This document shows positions 42,701 through 55,143 of a stretch of DNA of 64,000 bases, piece after piece. Within the stretch, counting starts at the first letter, position 1. The number at the start of each line of letters is the position of its first letter. The DNA comes from Bathymodiolus brooksi. Taxonomy: Eukaryota; Mollusca; Bivalvia; Mytilida; Modiolidae. The stretch spans positions 102,249,906-102,313,905 of the forward strand of contig OY804577.1 of assembly GCA_963680875.1 (NCBI GenBank). The letters run 5' to 3'. The notes beneath the pieces are model-generated. The model was not told the origin of the DNA. It was given only the letters and a program-made list of their open reading frames with translations, and made no database searches. The position numbers and the translations under genes were made by a program.

Positions 42701-45700
42701 TTAAACCTTGGTAGTCTGCAGCTGTTCTATAGATGATGATGAGATTGAACAAATGGACGAAGTATTTAAACCTTGGTAGTCTTCAGCTGTTCTATTGATG
42801 ATTATGAGGTTGAACAAAGGGACGAAGTATTTAAATCTTGGTAGTCTTCAGCTGTTCTATAGATGATTATGAGGTTGAACAAAGGGACGAAGTATTTAAA
42901 CCTTGGTAGTCTTCAGCTGTTCTATAGATGATTATGCGGTTGAACAAAGGGACGAAGTATTTAAACCTTGGTAGTCTTCAGCTGTTCTATTGATGATTAT
43001 GAGGTTGAACAAAGGGACGACGTATTTAAACCTTGGTAGTCTTCAGCTGTTCTATTGATGATTATGAGGTTGAACAAATGGACGAAGTATTTAAACCTTG
43101 GTAGTCTGCAGCTGTTCTATAGATGATTATGAGGTTGAACAAAGGGACGAAGTATTTAAACCTTGGTAGTCTTCAGCTGTTCTATAGATGATTATGAGGT
43201 TGAACAAATGGACGAAGTATTTAAGCCTTGGTATTCTTCAGCTGTTCTATTGATGATTATGAGATTGAACAAATGGACGAAGTATTTAAACCTTGGTAGT
43301 CTTCAGCTGTTCTATTGATGATTATGAGGTTGAACAAATGGACGAAGTGTTTAAACCTTGATAGTCTTCAGCTGTTCTATTGATGATTATGAGGATGAAC
43401 AAAGAGACGAAGTATTTAAACCTTGGTAGTCTTCAGTTGTTCTATTGATGATTATGAGGTTGAACAAATGGACGAAGTATTTAAATCTTGGTAGTCTTCA
43501 GCTGTTCTATAGATGATTATGAGGTTGAACAAAGGGACGAAGTATTTAAACCTTGGTAGTCTTCAGCTGTTCTATTGATGATTATGAGGTTGAACAAAGG
43601 GACGAAGTATTTAAACCTTGGTAGTCTTCAGCTGTTCTATTGATAATTATGAGGTTGAACAAAGGGACGAAGTATTTAAACCTTGGTAGTCTTCAGCTGT
43701 TCTATTGATGATTATGAGGTTGAACAAAGGGACGACGTATTTAAACCTTGGTAGTCTTCAGCTGTTCTATTGATGATTATGAGGTTGAACAAAGGGACGA
43801 AGTATTTAAACCTTGGTAGTCTTCAGCTGTTCTATTGATGATTATGAGGTTGAACAAAGGGACGAAGTATTTAAACCTTGGTAGTCTTCAGCTGTTCTAT
43901 TGATGATTATGAGGATGAACAAAGGGACGAAGTATTTAAACCTTGGTAGTCTTCAGCTGTTCTATAGATGATTATGAGGTTGAACAAAGGGACGAAGTAT
44001 TTAAACCTTGGTAGTCTTCAGCTGTTCTATAGATGATTATGAGATTTTCACAAATGGACGAAGTATTTAAACCTTGGTAGTCTTCAGCTGTTCTATTGAT
44101 GATTATGAGGTTGAACAAAGGGACGAAGTATTTAAACCTTGGTAGTCTTCAGCTGTTCTATAGATGATTATGAGATTTTCACAAATGGACGAAGTATTTA
44201 AACCTTGGTAGTCTTCAGCTGTTCTATAGATGATTATGAGGTTGAACAAAGGGACGAAGTATTTAAACCTTGGTAGTCTTCAGCTGTTCTATAGATGATG
44301 ATGAGATTGAACAAATGGACGAAGTATTTAAACCTTGGTAGTCTTCAGCTGTTCTATTGATGATTATGAGGTTGAACAAAGGGACGAAGTATTTAAATCT
44401 TGGTAGTCTTCAGCTGTTCTATAGATGATTATGCGGTTGAACAAAGGGACGAAGTATTTAAACCTTGGTAGTCTTCAGCTGTTCTATTGATGATTATGAG
44501 GTTGAACAAAGGGACGACGTATTTAAACCTTGGTAGTCTTCAGCTGTTCTATAGATGATTATGAGGTTGAACTAAGAGACGAAGTATTTAAACCTTGGTA
44601 GTCTTCAGCTGTTCTATTGATGATTATGAGGTTGAACAAATGGACGAAGTATTTAAACCTTGGTAGTCTTCAGCTGTTCTATAGATGATTATGAGGTTGA
44701 ACAAAGGGACGAAGTATTTAAACCTTGGTAGTCTTCAGCTGTTCTATTGATGATTATGAGGTTGAACAAAGGGACGAAGTATTTAAACCTTGGAAGTCTT
44801 CAGCTGTTCTATTGATAATTATGAGGTTTAACAAAGGGACGAAGTATTTAAACCTTGGTAGTCTTCAGCTGTTCTATAGATGATTATGAGGTTGAACAAA
44901 GGGACGAAGTATTTAAACCTTGGTAGTCTTCAGCTGTTCTATTGATGATTATGAGGTTGAACAAATGGACGACGTTTTTAAACCTTGGTAGTCTTCAGCT
45001 GTTCTATTGATGATTATGAGGTTGAACAAAGGGACGAAGTATTTAAACCTTGGTAGTCTTCAGTTGTTCTATTGATGATTATGAGGTTGAACAAATGGAC
45101 GAAGTATTTAAACCTTGGTAGTCTTCAGCTGTTCTATTGATGATTATGAGGTTGAACAAATGAACGAAGTATTTAAATCTTGGTAGTCTTCAGCTGTTCT
45201 ATTGATGATTATGAGGTTGAACAAAGGGACGAAGTATTTAAACCTTGGTAGTCTTCAGCTGTTCTATTGATGATTATGAGGTTGAACAAAGGGACGAAGT
45301 ATTTAAACCTTGGTAATCTTCAGCTGTTCTATTGATGATTATGAGGTTGAACAAAGGGACGAAGTATTTAAACCTTGGTAGTCTTCAGCTGTTCTATAGA
45401 CAATTATGAGATTTAACAAATGGACGAAGTATTTAAACCTTGGTAGTCTTCAGCCGTTCTATTGATAATTATGAGGTTGAACAAAGGGACGAAGTATTTA
45501 AACCTTGGTAGTCTTCAGCTGTTCTATAGATGATTATGAGGTTGAACAAAGGGACGAAGTATTTAAACCTTGGTAGTCTTCAGCTGTTCTATAGATGATT
45601 ATGAGGTTGAACAAAGGGACGAAGTATTTAAACCTTGGTAGTCTTCAGCTGTTCTATTGATGATTATGAAGTTGAACAAAGGGACGAAGTATTTAAACCT

Positions 45701-46039
45701 TGGTAGTCTTCAGCTGTTCTATTGATGATTATGAGATTGAACAAAGGGACGAAGTATTTAAACCTTGGTAGTCTTCAGCTGTTCTATCGATGATTATGAG
45801 GTTGAACAAAGGGACGAAGTATTTAAACCTTGGTAGTCTTCAGCTGTTCTATTGATGATTATGAGGTTGAACAAAGGGACGAAGTATTTAAACCTTGGTA
45901 GTCTTCAGCTGTTATATAGATGATTATGAGGTAAAACAAAGGGACGAAGTATTTAAACCTTGGTAGTCTTCAGCTGTTCTATTGATGATTATGAGGTTGA
46001 ACAAAGGGACGAAGTATTTAAACCTTGGTAGTCTTCAGC

Positions 46040-49000
46040 TGTTCTATTGATGATTATGAGGTTGAACAAATGGACGAAGTATTTAAACCTTGGTAGTCTT
46101 CAGCTGTTCTATTGATGATTATGAGGTTGAACAAAGGGACGAAGTATTTAAACCTTGGTAGTCTTCAGCTGTTCTATAGATGATTATGAGGTTGAGCAAA
46201 GGGACGAAGTATTTAAACCTTGGTAGTCTTCAGCTGTTCTATTGATGATTATGAGGTTGAACAAAGGGACGAAGTATTTAAACCTTGGTAGTCTTCATCT
46301 GTTCTATTGATGATTATGTGGTTGAACAAAGGGACGAAGTATTTGAACCTTGGTAGGCTTCAGCTGTTCTACTGATGATTATGAGGTTGAACAAAGGGAC
46401 GAAGTATTTAAACCTTGGTAGTCTTCAGCTGTTCTATAGATGAGTATGAGGTAGAACAAAGGGACGAAGTATTTAAACCTTGGTAGTCGTCAGCTGTTCT
46501 ATAGATAATTATGAGGTAGAACAAAGGGACGAAGTATTTAAACCTTGGTAGTCTTCAGCTGTTCTATTGATGATTATGAGGTAGAACAAAGGGACGAAGT
46601 ATTTAAACCTTGGTAGTCTTCAGCTGTTCTATAGAAGATTATGAGGTAGAACAAAGGGACGAAGTATTTAAACCTTGGTAGTCTTCAGCTGTTCTATTGA
46701 TGATTATGAGGTAGAACAAAGGTACGAAGTATCTAAACCTTGGTAGTCTTCAGCTGTTCCATTGATGATTATGAGGTTGAACAAATGGACGAAGTATTTA
46801 AACCTTGGTAGTCTTCAGCTGTTCTATAGATGATTATGAGGTTGAACAAAGGGACGAAGTATTTAAACCTTGGTAGTCTTCAGCTGTTCAATTGATGATT
46901 ATGAGGTTGAACAAATGGACGAAGTATTTAAACCTTGGTAGTCTTCAGCTGTTCTATTGATGATTATGAGGATGAACAAAGGGACGAAGTATTTAAACCT
47001 TGGTAGTCTTCAGCTGTTCTATAGATGATTATGAGGTTGAACGAAGGGACGAAGTATTTAAACCTTGGTAGTCTTCAGCTGTTCTATAGATGATTATGAG
47101 ATTTCACAAATGGACGAAGTATTTAAACCTTGGTAGTCTTCAGCTGTTCTATAGATGATTATGAGGTTGAACAAAGGGACGAAGTATTTAAACCTTGGTA
47201 GTCTTCAGCTGTTCTATAGATGATTATGAGATTGAACAAATGGACGAAGTATTTAAACCTTGGTAGTCTTCAGCTGTTCTATTGATGATTATGAGGTTGA
47301 ACAAAGGGACGAAGTATTTAAATCTTGGTAATCTTCAGCTGTTCTATAGATGATTATGAGGTTGAACAAATGGACGAAGTATTTAAACCTTGGTAGTCTT
47401 CAGCTGTTCTATTGATGATTATGAGGTTGAACAAAGGGACGACGTATTTAAACCTTGGTAGTCTTCAGCTGTTCTATAGATGATTATGAGGTTGAACTAA
47501 GAGACGAAGTATTTAAACCTTGGTAGTCTTCAGCTGTTCTATTCATGATTATGAGGTTGAACAAATGGACGAAGTATTTAAACCTTGGTAGTCTTCAGCT
47601 GTTCTATTGATGATTATGAGGTTGAACAAAGGGACGAAGTATTTAAACCTTGGTAGTCTTCAGCTGTTCTATAGATGATTATGAGGTTGAGCAAAGGGAC
47701 GAAGTATTTAAACCTTGGTAGTCTTCAGTTGTTCTATTGATGATTATGAGGTTGAACAAAGGGACGAAGTATTTAAACCTTGGTAGTCTTCAGCTGTTCT
47801 ATTGATGATTATGTGGTTGAACAAAGGGACGAAGTATTTGAACCTTGGTAGGCTTCAGCTGTTCTACTGATGATTATGAGGTTGAACAAATGGACGAAGT
47901 ATTTAAACCTTGGTAGTCTTCAGCTGTTCTATAGATGATTATGAGGTAGAACAAAGGGACGAAGTATTTAAACCTTGGTAGTCGTCAGCTGTTCTATAGA
48001 TGATTATGAGGTAGAACAAAGGGACGAAGTATTTAAACCTTGGTAGTCTTCAGCTGTTCTATTGATGATTATGAGGTAGAACAAAGGGACGAAGTATTTA
48101 AACCTTGGTAGTCTTCAGCTGTTCTATAGAAGATTATGAGGTAGAACAAAGGGACGAAGTATTTAAACCTTGGTAGTTTTCAGCTGTTCTATTGATGATT
48201 ATGAGGTAGAACAAAGGTACGAAGTATCTAAACCTTGGTAGTCTTCAGCTGTTCCATTGATGATTATGAGGTTGAACAAATGGACGAAGTATTTAAACCT
48301 TGGTAGTCTTCAGCTGTTCTATTGATGATTATGAGGTTGAACAAAGGGACGAAGTATTTAAACCTTGGTAGTCTTCAGCTGTTCAATTGATGATTATGAG
48401 GTTGAACAAATGGACGAAGTATTTAAACCTTGGTAGTCTTCAGCTGTTCTATTGATGATTATGAGGATGAACAAAGGGACGAAGTATTTAAACCTTGGTA
48501 GTCTTCAGCTGTTCTATAGATGATTATGAGGTTGAACAAAGGGACGAAGTATTTAAACCTTGGTAGTCTTCAGCTGTTCTATAGATGATTATGAGATTTC
48601 ACAAATGGACGAAGTATTTAAACCTTGGTAGTCTTCAGCTGTTCTATAGATGATTATGAGGTTGAACAAAGGGACGAAGTATTTAAACCTTGGTAGTCTT
48701 CAGCTGTTCTATAGATGATTATGAGATTGAACAAATGGACGAAGTATTTAAACCTTGGTAGTCTTCAGCTGTTCTATTGATGATTATGAGGTTGAACAAA
48801 GGGACGAAGTATTTAAATCTTGGTAGTCTTCAGCTGTTCTATAGATGATTATGAGGTTGAACAAAGGGACGAAGTATTTAAACCTTGGTAGTCTTCAGCT
48901 GTTCTATTGATGATTATGAGGTTGAACAAAGGGACGACGTATTTAAACCTTGGTAGTCTTCAGCTGTTCTATATATGATTATGAGGTTGAACTAAGAGAC

Positions 49001-49135
49001 GAAGTATTTAAACCTTGGTAGTCTTCAGCTGTTCTATTGATGATTATGAGGTTGAATAAATGGACGAAGTATCTAAACCTTGGTAGTCTTCAGCTGTTCT
49101 ATAGATGATTATGAGGTTGAACAAAGGGACGAAGT
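46040..49135 (+). repeat. Second 23-monomer (1,495-bp) tandem duplication
   Basis: Offsets of 1,495 bp join GGTTGAGCAAAGG at 46,196/47,691, TATGTGGTTG at 46,317/47,812, GTATCTAAACC near 46,731/48,226, GTTCCATTG near 46,759/48,254, GACGACG at 47,441/48,936 and GAACTAAGAGAC near 47,496/48,991. A few monomers differ, for example TATAGATG near 46,830 against TATTGATG near 48,325, so this copy pair is slightly older than the one at 36.8-39.8 kb. Confidence 0.8.
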
Positions 49136-52100
49136 ATTTAAACCTTGGGAGTCTTCAGCTGTTCTATAGATGATTATGAGGATGAACAAATGGACGAAGT
49201 ATTTAAACCTTGGTATTCTTCAGCTGTTCTATTGATGATTATGAGATTGAACAAATGGACGAAGTATTTAAACCTTGGTAGTCTTCAGCTGTTCTATTGA
49301 TGATTATGAGGTTGAACAAATGGACGAAGTATTTAAACCTTGATAGTCTTCAGCTGTTCTATTGATGATTATGAGGATGAACAAAGAGACGAAGTATTTA
49401 AACCTTGGTAGTCTTCAGTTGTTCTATTGATGATTATGAGGTTGAACAAATGGACGAAGTATTTAAATCTTGGTAGTCTTCAGCTGTTCTATAGATGATT
49501 ATGAGGTTGAACAAAGGGACGAAGTATTTAAACTTGGTAGTCTTCAGCTGTTCTATTGATGATTATGAGGTTGAACAAAGGGACGAAGTATTTAAACCTT
49601 GGTAGTCTTCAGCTGTTCTATTGATAATTATGAGGTTGAACAAAGGGACGAAGTATTTAAACCTTGGTAGTCTTCAGCTGTTCTATTGATGATTATGAGG
49701 TTGAACAAAGGGACGACGTATTTAAACCTTGGTAGTCTTCAGCTGTTCTATTGATGATTATGAGGTTGAACAAAGGGACGAAGTATTTAAACCTTGGTAG
49801 TCTTCAGCTGTTCTATTGATGATTATGAGGTTGAACAAAGGGACGAAGTATTTAAACCTTGGTAGTCTTCAGCTGTTCAATTGATGATTATGAGGTTGAA
49901 CAAAGGGACGAAGTATTTAAACCTTGGTAGTCTTCAGCTGTTCTATAGATGATTATGAGATTTCACAAATGGACGAAGTATTTAAACCTTGGTAGTCTTC
50001 AGCTGTTCTATTGATGATTATGAGGATGAACAAAGGGACGAAGTATTTAAACCTTGGTAGTCTTCAGCTGTTCTATTGATGATTATGAGGTTGAACAAAG
50101 GGACGAAGTATTTAAACCTTGGTAGTCTTCAGCTGTTCTATAGATGATTATGAGATTTCACAAATGGACGAAGTATTTAAACCTTGGTAGTCTTCAGCTG
50201 TTCTATAGATGATTATGAGGTTGAACAAAGGGACGAAGTATTTAAACCTTGGTAGTCTTCAGCTGTTCTATAGATGATGATGAGATTGAACAAATGGACG
50301 AAGTATTTAAACCTTGGTAGTCTTCAGCTGTTCTATTGATGATTATGAGGTTGAACAAAGGGACGAAGTATTTAAAACTTGGTAGTCTTCAGCTGTTCTA
50401 TAGATGATTATGAGGTTGAACAAAGGGACGAAGTATTTAAACCTTGGTAGTCTTCAGCTGTTCTATAGATGATTATGCGGTTGAACAAAGGGACGAAGTA
50501 TTTAAACCTTGGTAGTCTTCAGCTGTTCTATTGATGATTATGAGGTTGAACAAAGGGACGAAGTATTTAAACCTTGGTAGTCTTCAGCTGTTCTAGAGAT
50601 GATTATGAGGTTGAACTAAGAGACGAAGTATTTAAACCTTGGTAGTCTTCAGCTGTTCTATTGATGATTATGAGGTTGAACAAAGGGACGAAGTATTTAA
50701 ACCTTGGTAGTCTTCAGCTGTTCTATAGATGATTATGAGGTTGAACAAAGGGACGAAGTATTTAAACCTTGGTATTCTTCAGCTGTTCTATAGATGATTA
50801 TGAGATTGAACAAATGGACGAAGTATTTAAACCTTGGTAGTCTTCAGCTGTTCTATTGATGATTATGAGGTTGAACAAATGGACGAAGTATTTAAACCTT
50901 GATAGTCTTCAGCTGTTCTATTGATGATTATGAGGATGAACAAAGAGACGAAGTATTTAAACCTTGGTAGTCTTCAGTTGTTCTATTGATGATTATGAGG
51001 TTGAACAAATGGACGAAGTATTTAAATCTTGGTAGTCTTCAGCTGTTCTATAGATGATTATGAGGTTGAACAAAGGGACGAAGTATTTAAACCTTGGTAG
51101 TCTTCAGCTGTTCTATTGATGATTATGAGGTTGAACAAAGGGACGAAGTAATTAAACCTTGGTATTCTTCAGCTGTTCTATAGATGATTATGAGGTTGAA
51201 CAAATGGACGAAGTATTTAAACCTTGATAGTCTTCAGCTGTTCTATTGATGATTATGAGGATGAACAAAGAGACGAAGTATTTAAACCTTGGTAGTCTTC
51301 AGTTGTTCTATTGATGATTATGAGGTTGAACAAATGGACGAAGTATTTAAATCTTGGTAGTCTTCAGCTGTTCTATAGATGATTATGAGGTTGAACAAAG
51401 GGACGAAGTATTTAAACCTTGGTAGTCTTCAGCTGTTCTATTGATGATTATGAGGTTGAACAAATGGACGAAGTATTTAAACCTTGGTAGTCTTCAGCTG
51501 TTCTATTGATGATTATGAGGATGAACAAAGGGACGAAGTATTTAAACCTTGGTAGTCTTCAGCTGTTCAATTGATGATTATGAGGATGCACAAAGGGACG
51601 AAGTATTTAAACCTTGGTAGTCTTCAGCTGTTCTATAGATGATTATGAGGTTGAACAAAGGGACGAAGTATTTAAACCTTGGTAGTCTTCAGCTGTTCTA
51701 TAGATGATTATGAGGTTGAACAAAGAGACGAAGTATTTAAATCTTGGTAGTCTTCAGCTGTTCTATTGATGATTATGAGGTTGAAAAAATGGACGAAGTA
51801 TTTAAACTTGGTAGTTTTCAGCTGTTCTATAGATGATTATGAGGTTGAACAAAGGGACGAAGTAATTAAACCTTGGTAGTCTTCAGCTGTTCTATAGATG
51901 ATTATGAGGTTGAACAAAGGGACGAAGTATTTAAACCTTGGTAGTCTTCAGCTGTTCTATTGATGATTATGAGGTTGAACAAATGGACGAAGTATTTAAA
52001 CCTTGGTAGTCTTCAGCTGTTCTATTGATGATTATGAGGTTGAACAAAGGGACGAAGTAATTAAACCTTGGTAGTCTTCAGCTGTTCTATAGATGATTAT

Positions 52101-54894
52101 GAGGTTGAACAAAGGGACGAAGTATTTAAACCTTGGTAGTCCTCAGCTGTTCTATTGATGATTATGAGGTTGCACAAATGGACGAAGTATTTAAACCTTG
52201 GTAGTCTTCAGCTGTTCTATTGATGATTATGAGGTTGAACAAAGGGACGAAGTAGTTAAGCCTTGGTAGTCTTCAGCTGTTCTATTGATGATTATGAGGT
52301 TGAACAAATGGACAAAATTTAAACCTTGGTAGTCTTCAGCTGTTCTATAGATGATTATGAGATAGAACAAATGGACGAAGTATTTAAACCTTGGTAGTCT
52401 TCAGCTCTTCTATTGATGATTATGAGGTTGAACAAGGGGACGAAGTATTTAAACCTTGGTAGTCTTCAACTGTTCTATAGATGATTATGAGGTTGAACAA
52501 AGGGACGAAGTATTTAAATCTTGGTAGTCTTCAGCTGTTCTATAGATGATTATGAGGTAGAACAAAGGGACGAAGTATTTAAACCTTGGTAGTCTTCAGC
52601 TGTTCTATTGATGATTATGAGGTTGAACAAATGGACGAAGTATTTAAACCTTGGTAGTCTTCAGCTGTTCTATTGATGATTATGAGGTTGAACAAAGGGA
52701 CGAAGTATTTAAACCTTGGTAGTCTTCAGCTGTTCTATTGATGATTATGAGGTTGAACAAAGGGACGAAGTATCTAAACCTTGGTAGTCTTCAGCTGTTC
52801 TATTGATGATTATGAGGTAGAACAAAGGGACGAAGTATTTAAACCTTGGTAGTCTTCAGCTGTTCTATTGATGATTATGAGGTTGAACAAAGGGACGAAG
52901 TATTTAAACCTTGGTAGTCTTCAGCTGTTCTATAGATGATTATGAGGTTGAACAAAGGGACGAAGTATTTAAACCTTGGTAGTCTTCAGCTGTTCTATTG
53001 ATGATTATGAGGTTGAACAAAGGGACGAAGTATTTAAACCTTGGTAGTCTTCAGCTGTTCTATTGATGATTATGAGGTTGAACAAAGGGACGAAGTATTT
53101 AAACCTTGGTAGCCTTCAGCTGTTCTATTGATGATTATGAGGTTGAACAAAGGGACGAAGTATTTAAACCTTGGTAGTCTTCAGCTGTTCTATTGATGAT
53201 TATGAGGTTGAACAAATGGACGAAGTATTTAAATCTTGGTAGTCTTCAGCTGTTCTATTGATGATTATGAGGTAGAACAAAGGGACGAAGTATTTAAACC
53301 TTGGTAGTCTTCAGCTGTTCTATTGATGATTAGGAGGTTGAACAAAGGGACGAAGTATTTAAACCTTGGTAGTCTTCAGCTGTTCTATTGATGATTATGA
53401 GGTTGAACAAAGGGACGAAGTATTTAAACCTTGGTAGTCTTCAGCTGTTCTATTGATGATTATGAGGTAGAACAAAGGGACGAAGTATTTAAACCTTGGT
53501 AGTCTTCAGCTCTTCTATTGATGATTATGAGGTTGAACAAAGGGACGAAGTATTTAAACCTTGGTAGTCTTCAGCTGTCCTATAGATGATTATGAGGATG
53601 AACAAAGGGACGAAGTATTTAAACCTTGGTAGTCTTCAGCTGTTCTATTGATGATTATGAGGTTGAACAAAGGGACGAAGTATTTAAACCTTGGTAGTCT
53701 TCAGCTGTTCTATAGATGATTATGAGGTAGAACAAATGGACTAAGTATTTAAATCTTGGTAGTCTTCAGTTGTTCTATAGATGATTATGAGGTAGAACAA
53801 AGGGACGAAGTATTTAAATCTTGGTAGTCTTCAGTTGTTCTATAGATGATTATGAGGTAGAACAAAGGGACGAAGTATTTAAACCTTGGTAGTCTTCAGC
53901 TATTCTATAGATGATTATGAGGTTGAACAAAGGAACGAAGTATTAAACCTTGGTAGTCTTCAGCTGTTTTATTGATGATTATGAGGTTGAACAAATGGTC
54001 GAAGTATTTAAACCTTGGTAGTCTTCAGCTGTTCTATGGATGATTATGAGGTTGAATAAAGGGACGAAGTATTTAAACCTTGGTAGTCTTCAACTGTTCT
54101 ATTGATGATTATGAGGTTGAACAAATGGAGGAAGTATTTAAACCTTGGTAGTCTTCAGCTGTTCTATTGATGATTATGAGGTTGAACAAAGGGACGAAGT
54201 ATTTAAACCTTGGTAGTCTTCAGCTGTTCTATAGATGATTATGAGGTTGAACAAAGGGACGAAGTATTTAAACCTTCGTAGTCTTCAGCTGTTCTATTGA
54301 TGATTATGAGGTTGAACAAATGGACGAAGTATTTAAATCTTGGTAGTCTTCAGCTGTTCTATTGATGATTATGAGGATGAACAAAGGGACGAAGTATTTA
54401 AACCTTGGTAGTCTTCAGCTGTTCAATTGATGATTATGAGGATGCACAAAGGGACGAAGTATTTAAACCTTGGTAGTCTTCAGCTGTTCTATAGATGATT
54501 ATCAGGTTGAACAAAGGGACGAAGTATTTAAACCTTGGTAGTCTTCAGCTGTTCTATAGATGATTATGAGGTTGAACAAAGGGACGAAGTATTTAAACCT
54601 TGGTAGTCTTCAGCTGTTCTATTGATGATTATGAGGTTGAACAAAGGGACGAAGTATTTAAACCTTGGTAGTGTTCAGCTCTTCTGTTGATGATTATGAG
54701 GTTGAACAAATGGACGAAGTATTTAAACCTTGGTAGTCTTCAGCTGTTCTATTGATGATTATGAGGTTGAACAAAGGGACGAAGTATTTAAACCTTGGTA
54801 GTCTTCAGCTGTTCTATAGATGATTATGAGGTTGAACAAAGAGACGAAGTATTTAAACCTTGGTAGTCTTCAGCTGTTCTATAGATGATTATGA

Positions 54895-55047
54895 TTTGCA
54901 TGTTATGTATGTCGTACACTATCGCGTAACTGCAAAACAAAACGAACAAGTTATTCCAGAAACGCGTCGTGCGCACTAACTTCAACCCACCATTTCTTTA
55001 GAAATGCCTGTACCAAGTCAGGGTCATTACAGTTTTCACAGTTTTCC
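54895..55047. other. Satellite right flank
   Basis: The satellite match ends abruptly after TATGA at 54,894 and unique sequence begins with TTTGCATGTTATG. The stretch from about 54,955, containing AGAAATGCCTGTACCAAGTC near 55,000-55,019, resembles from memory the tail of a dispersed repeat common in bivalve genomes, and it runs directly into the 96-bp repeat that follows. That assignment was not checked. Confidence 0.4.
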
Positions 55048-55143
55048 GGTTGTTGACTGATTTTTTCTGTTTATATACTTATGAGTTTTGACTTTCCCTT
55101 TGTAAGATTGCTCGGAGTTCGGTAATTTTGTTATTACCCTTAT
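55048..55143 (+). repeat. 96-bp dispersed repeat, copy 1
   Basis: This segment matches 60,399-60,494 in direct orientation with about five mismatches in 96 bp (about 95% identity). It begins GGTTGTTGACTGATTTT and contains GACTTTCCCTTTGTAAGATT and CGGAGTTCGGTAATTTTG. Homology stops sharply on the right at TTATT/TTATA. Related strings are, from memory, very common in Mytilus-type genomes as ends of retroelements, which supports a bivalve source. Confidence 0.85.

Larger units (their letters stand above)
1..54894 (+). repeat. 65-bp satellite DNA array, about 844.5 head-to-tail copies
   Basis: The whole interval is direct tandem repetition of a 65-bp unit that starts TTGGTAGTCTTCAGCTG and ends CGAAGTATTTAAACC. 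The unit starts at base 1 and the last partial unit starts at 54,860, so 844 complete units fit with a net drift of -1 bp; the last unit is cut after 35 bases. All copies I read are in the same orientation, with no insertion of foreign DNA. Length variants are rare and recurrent: a 64-bp form with AGCGTTCT, a 67-bp form with GTATGTTTAAACC, a 64-bp form with TTTAAGCCTGGTAG and a 66-bp form with GATTTTCAC. The unit is about 37% GC. It cannot code for a long protein: 65 is not a multiple of 3 and stops occur in all frames. A centromeric or heterochromatic role is plausible for an array this size but is inference. The true left end lies outside the window. Confidence 0.99.

Noticed and set aside
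1..54894. CRISPR-like array of direct repeats
   Set aside because: There are no unique spacers; the whole 65 bp repeats, and the window is eukaryotic in character.
1..54894. Tandem-repeat protein gene (65-bp unit read as coding)
   Set aside because: Stops occur in all frames, and 65 bp shifts frame at every unit, so no long open frame exists on either strand.
1..54894. CENP-B box in the monomer
   Set aside because: Only the TTCG part occurs (in the reverse complement, ACTTCGTCCC); the conserved A and CGGG of the box are absent at the right spacing.
1..54894. Telomeric or subtelomeric repeat
   Set aside because: No TTAGGG-type repeats were seen, and the monomer has no relation to them.
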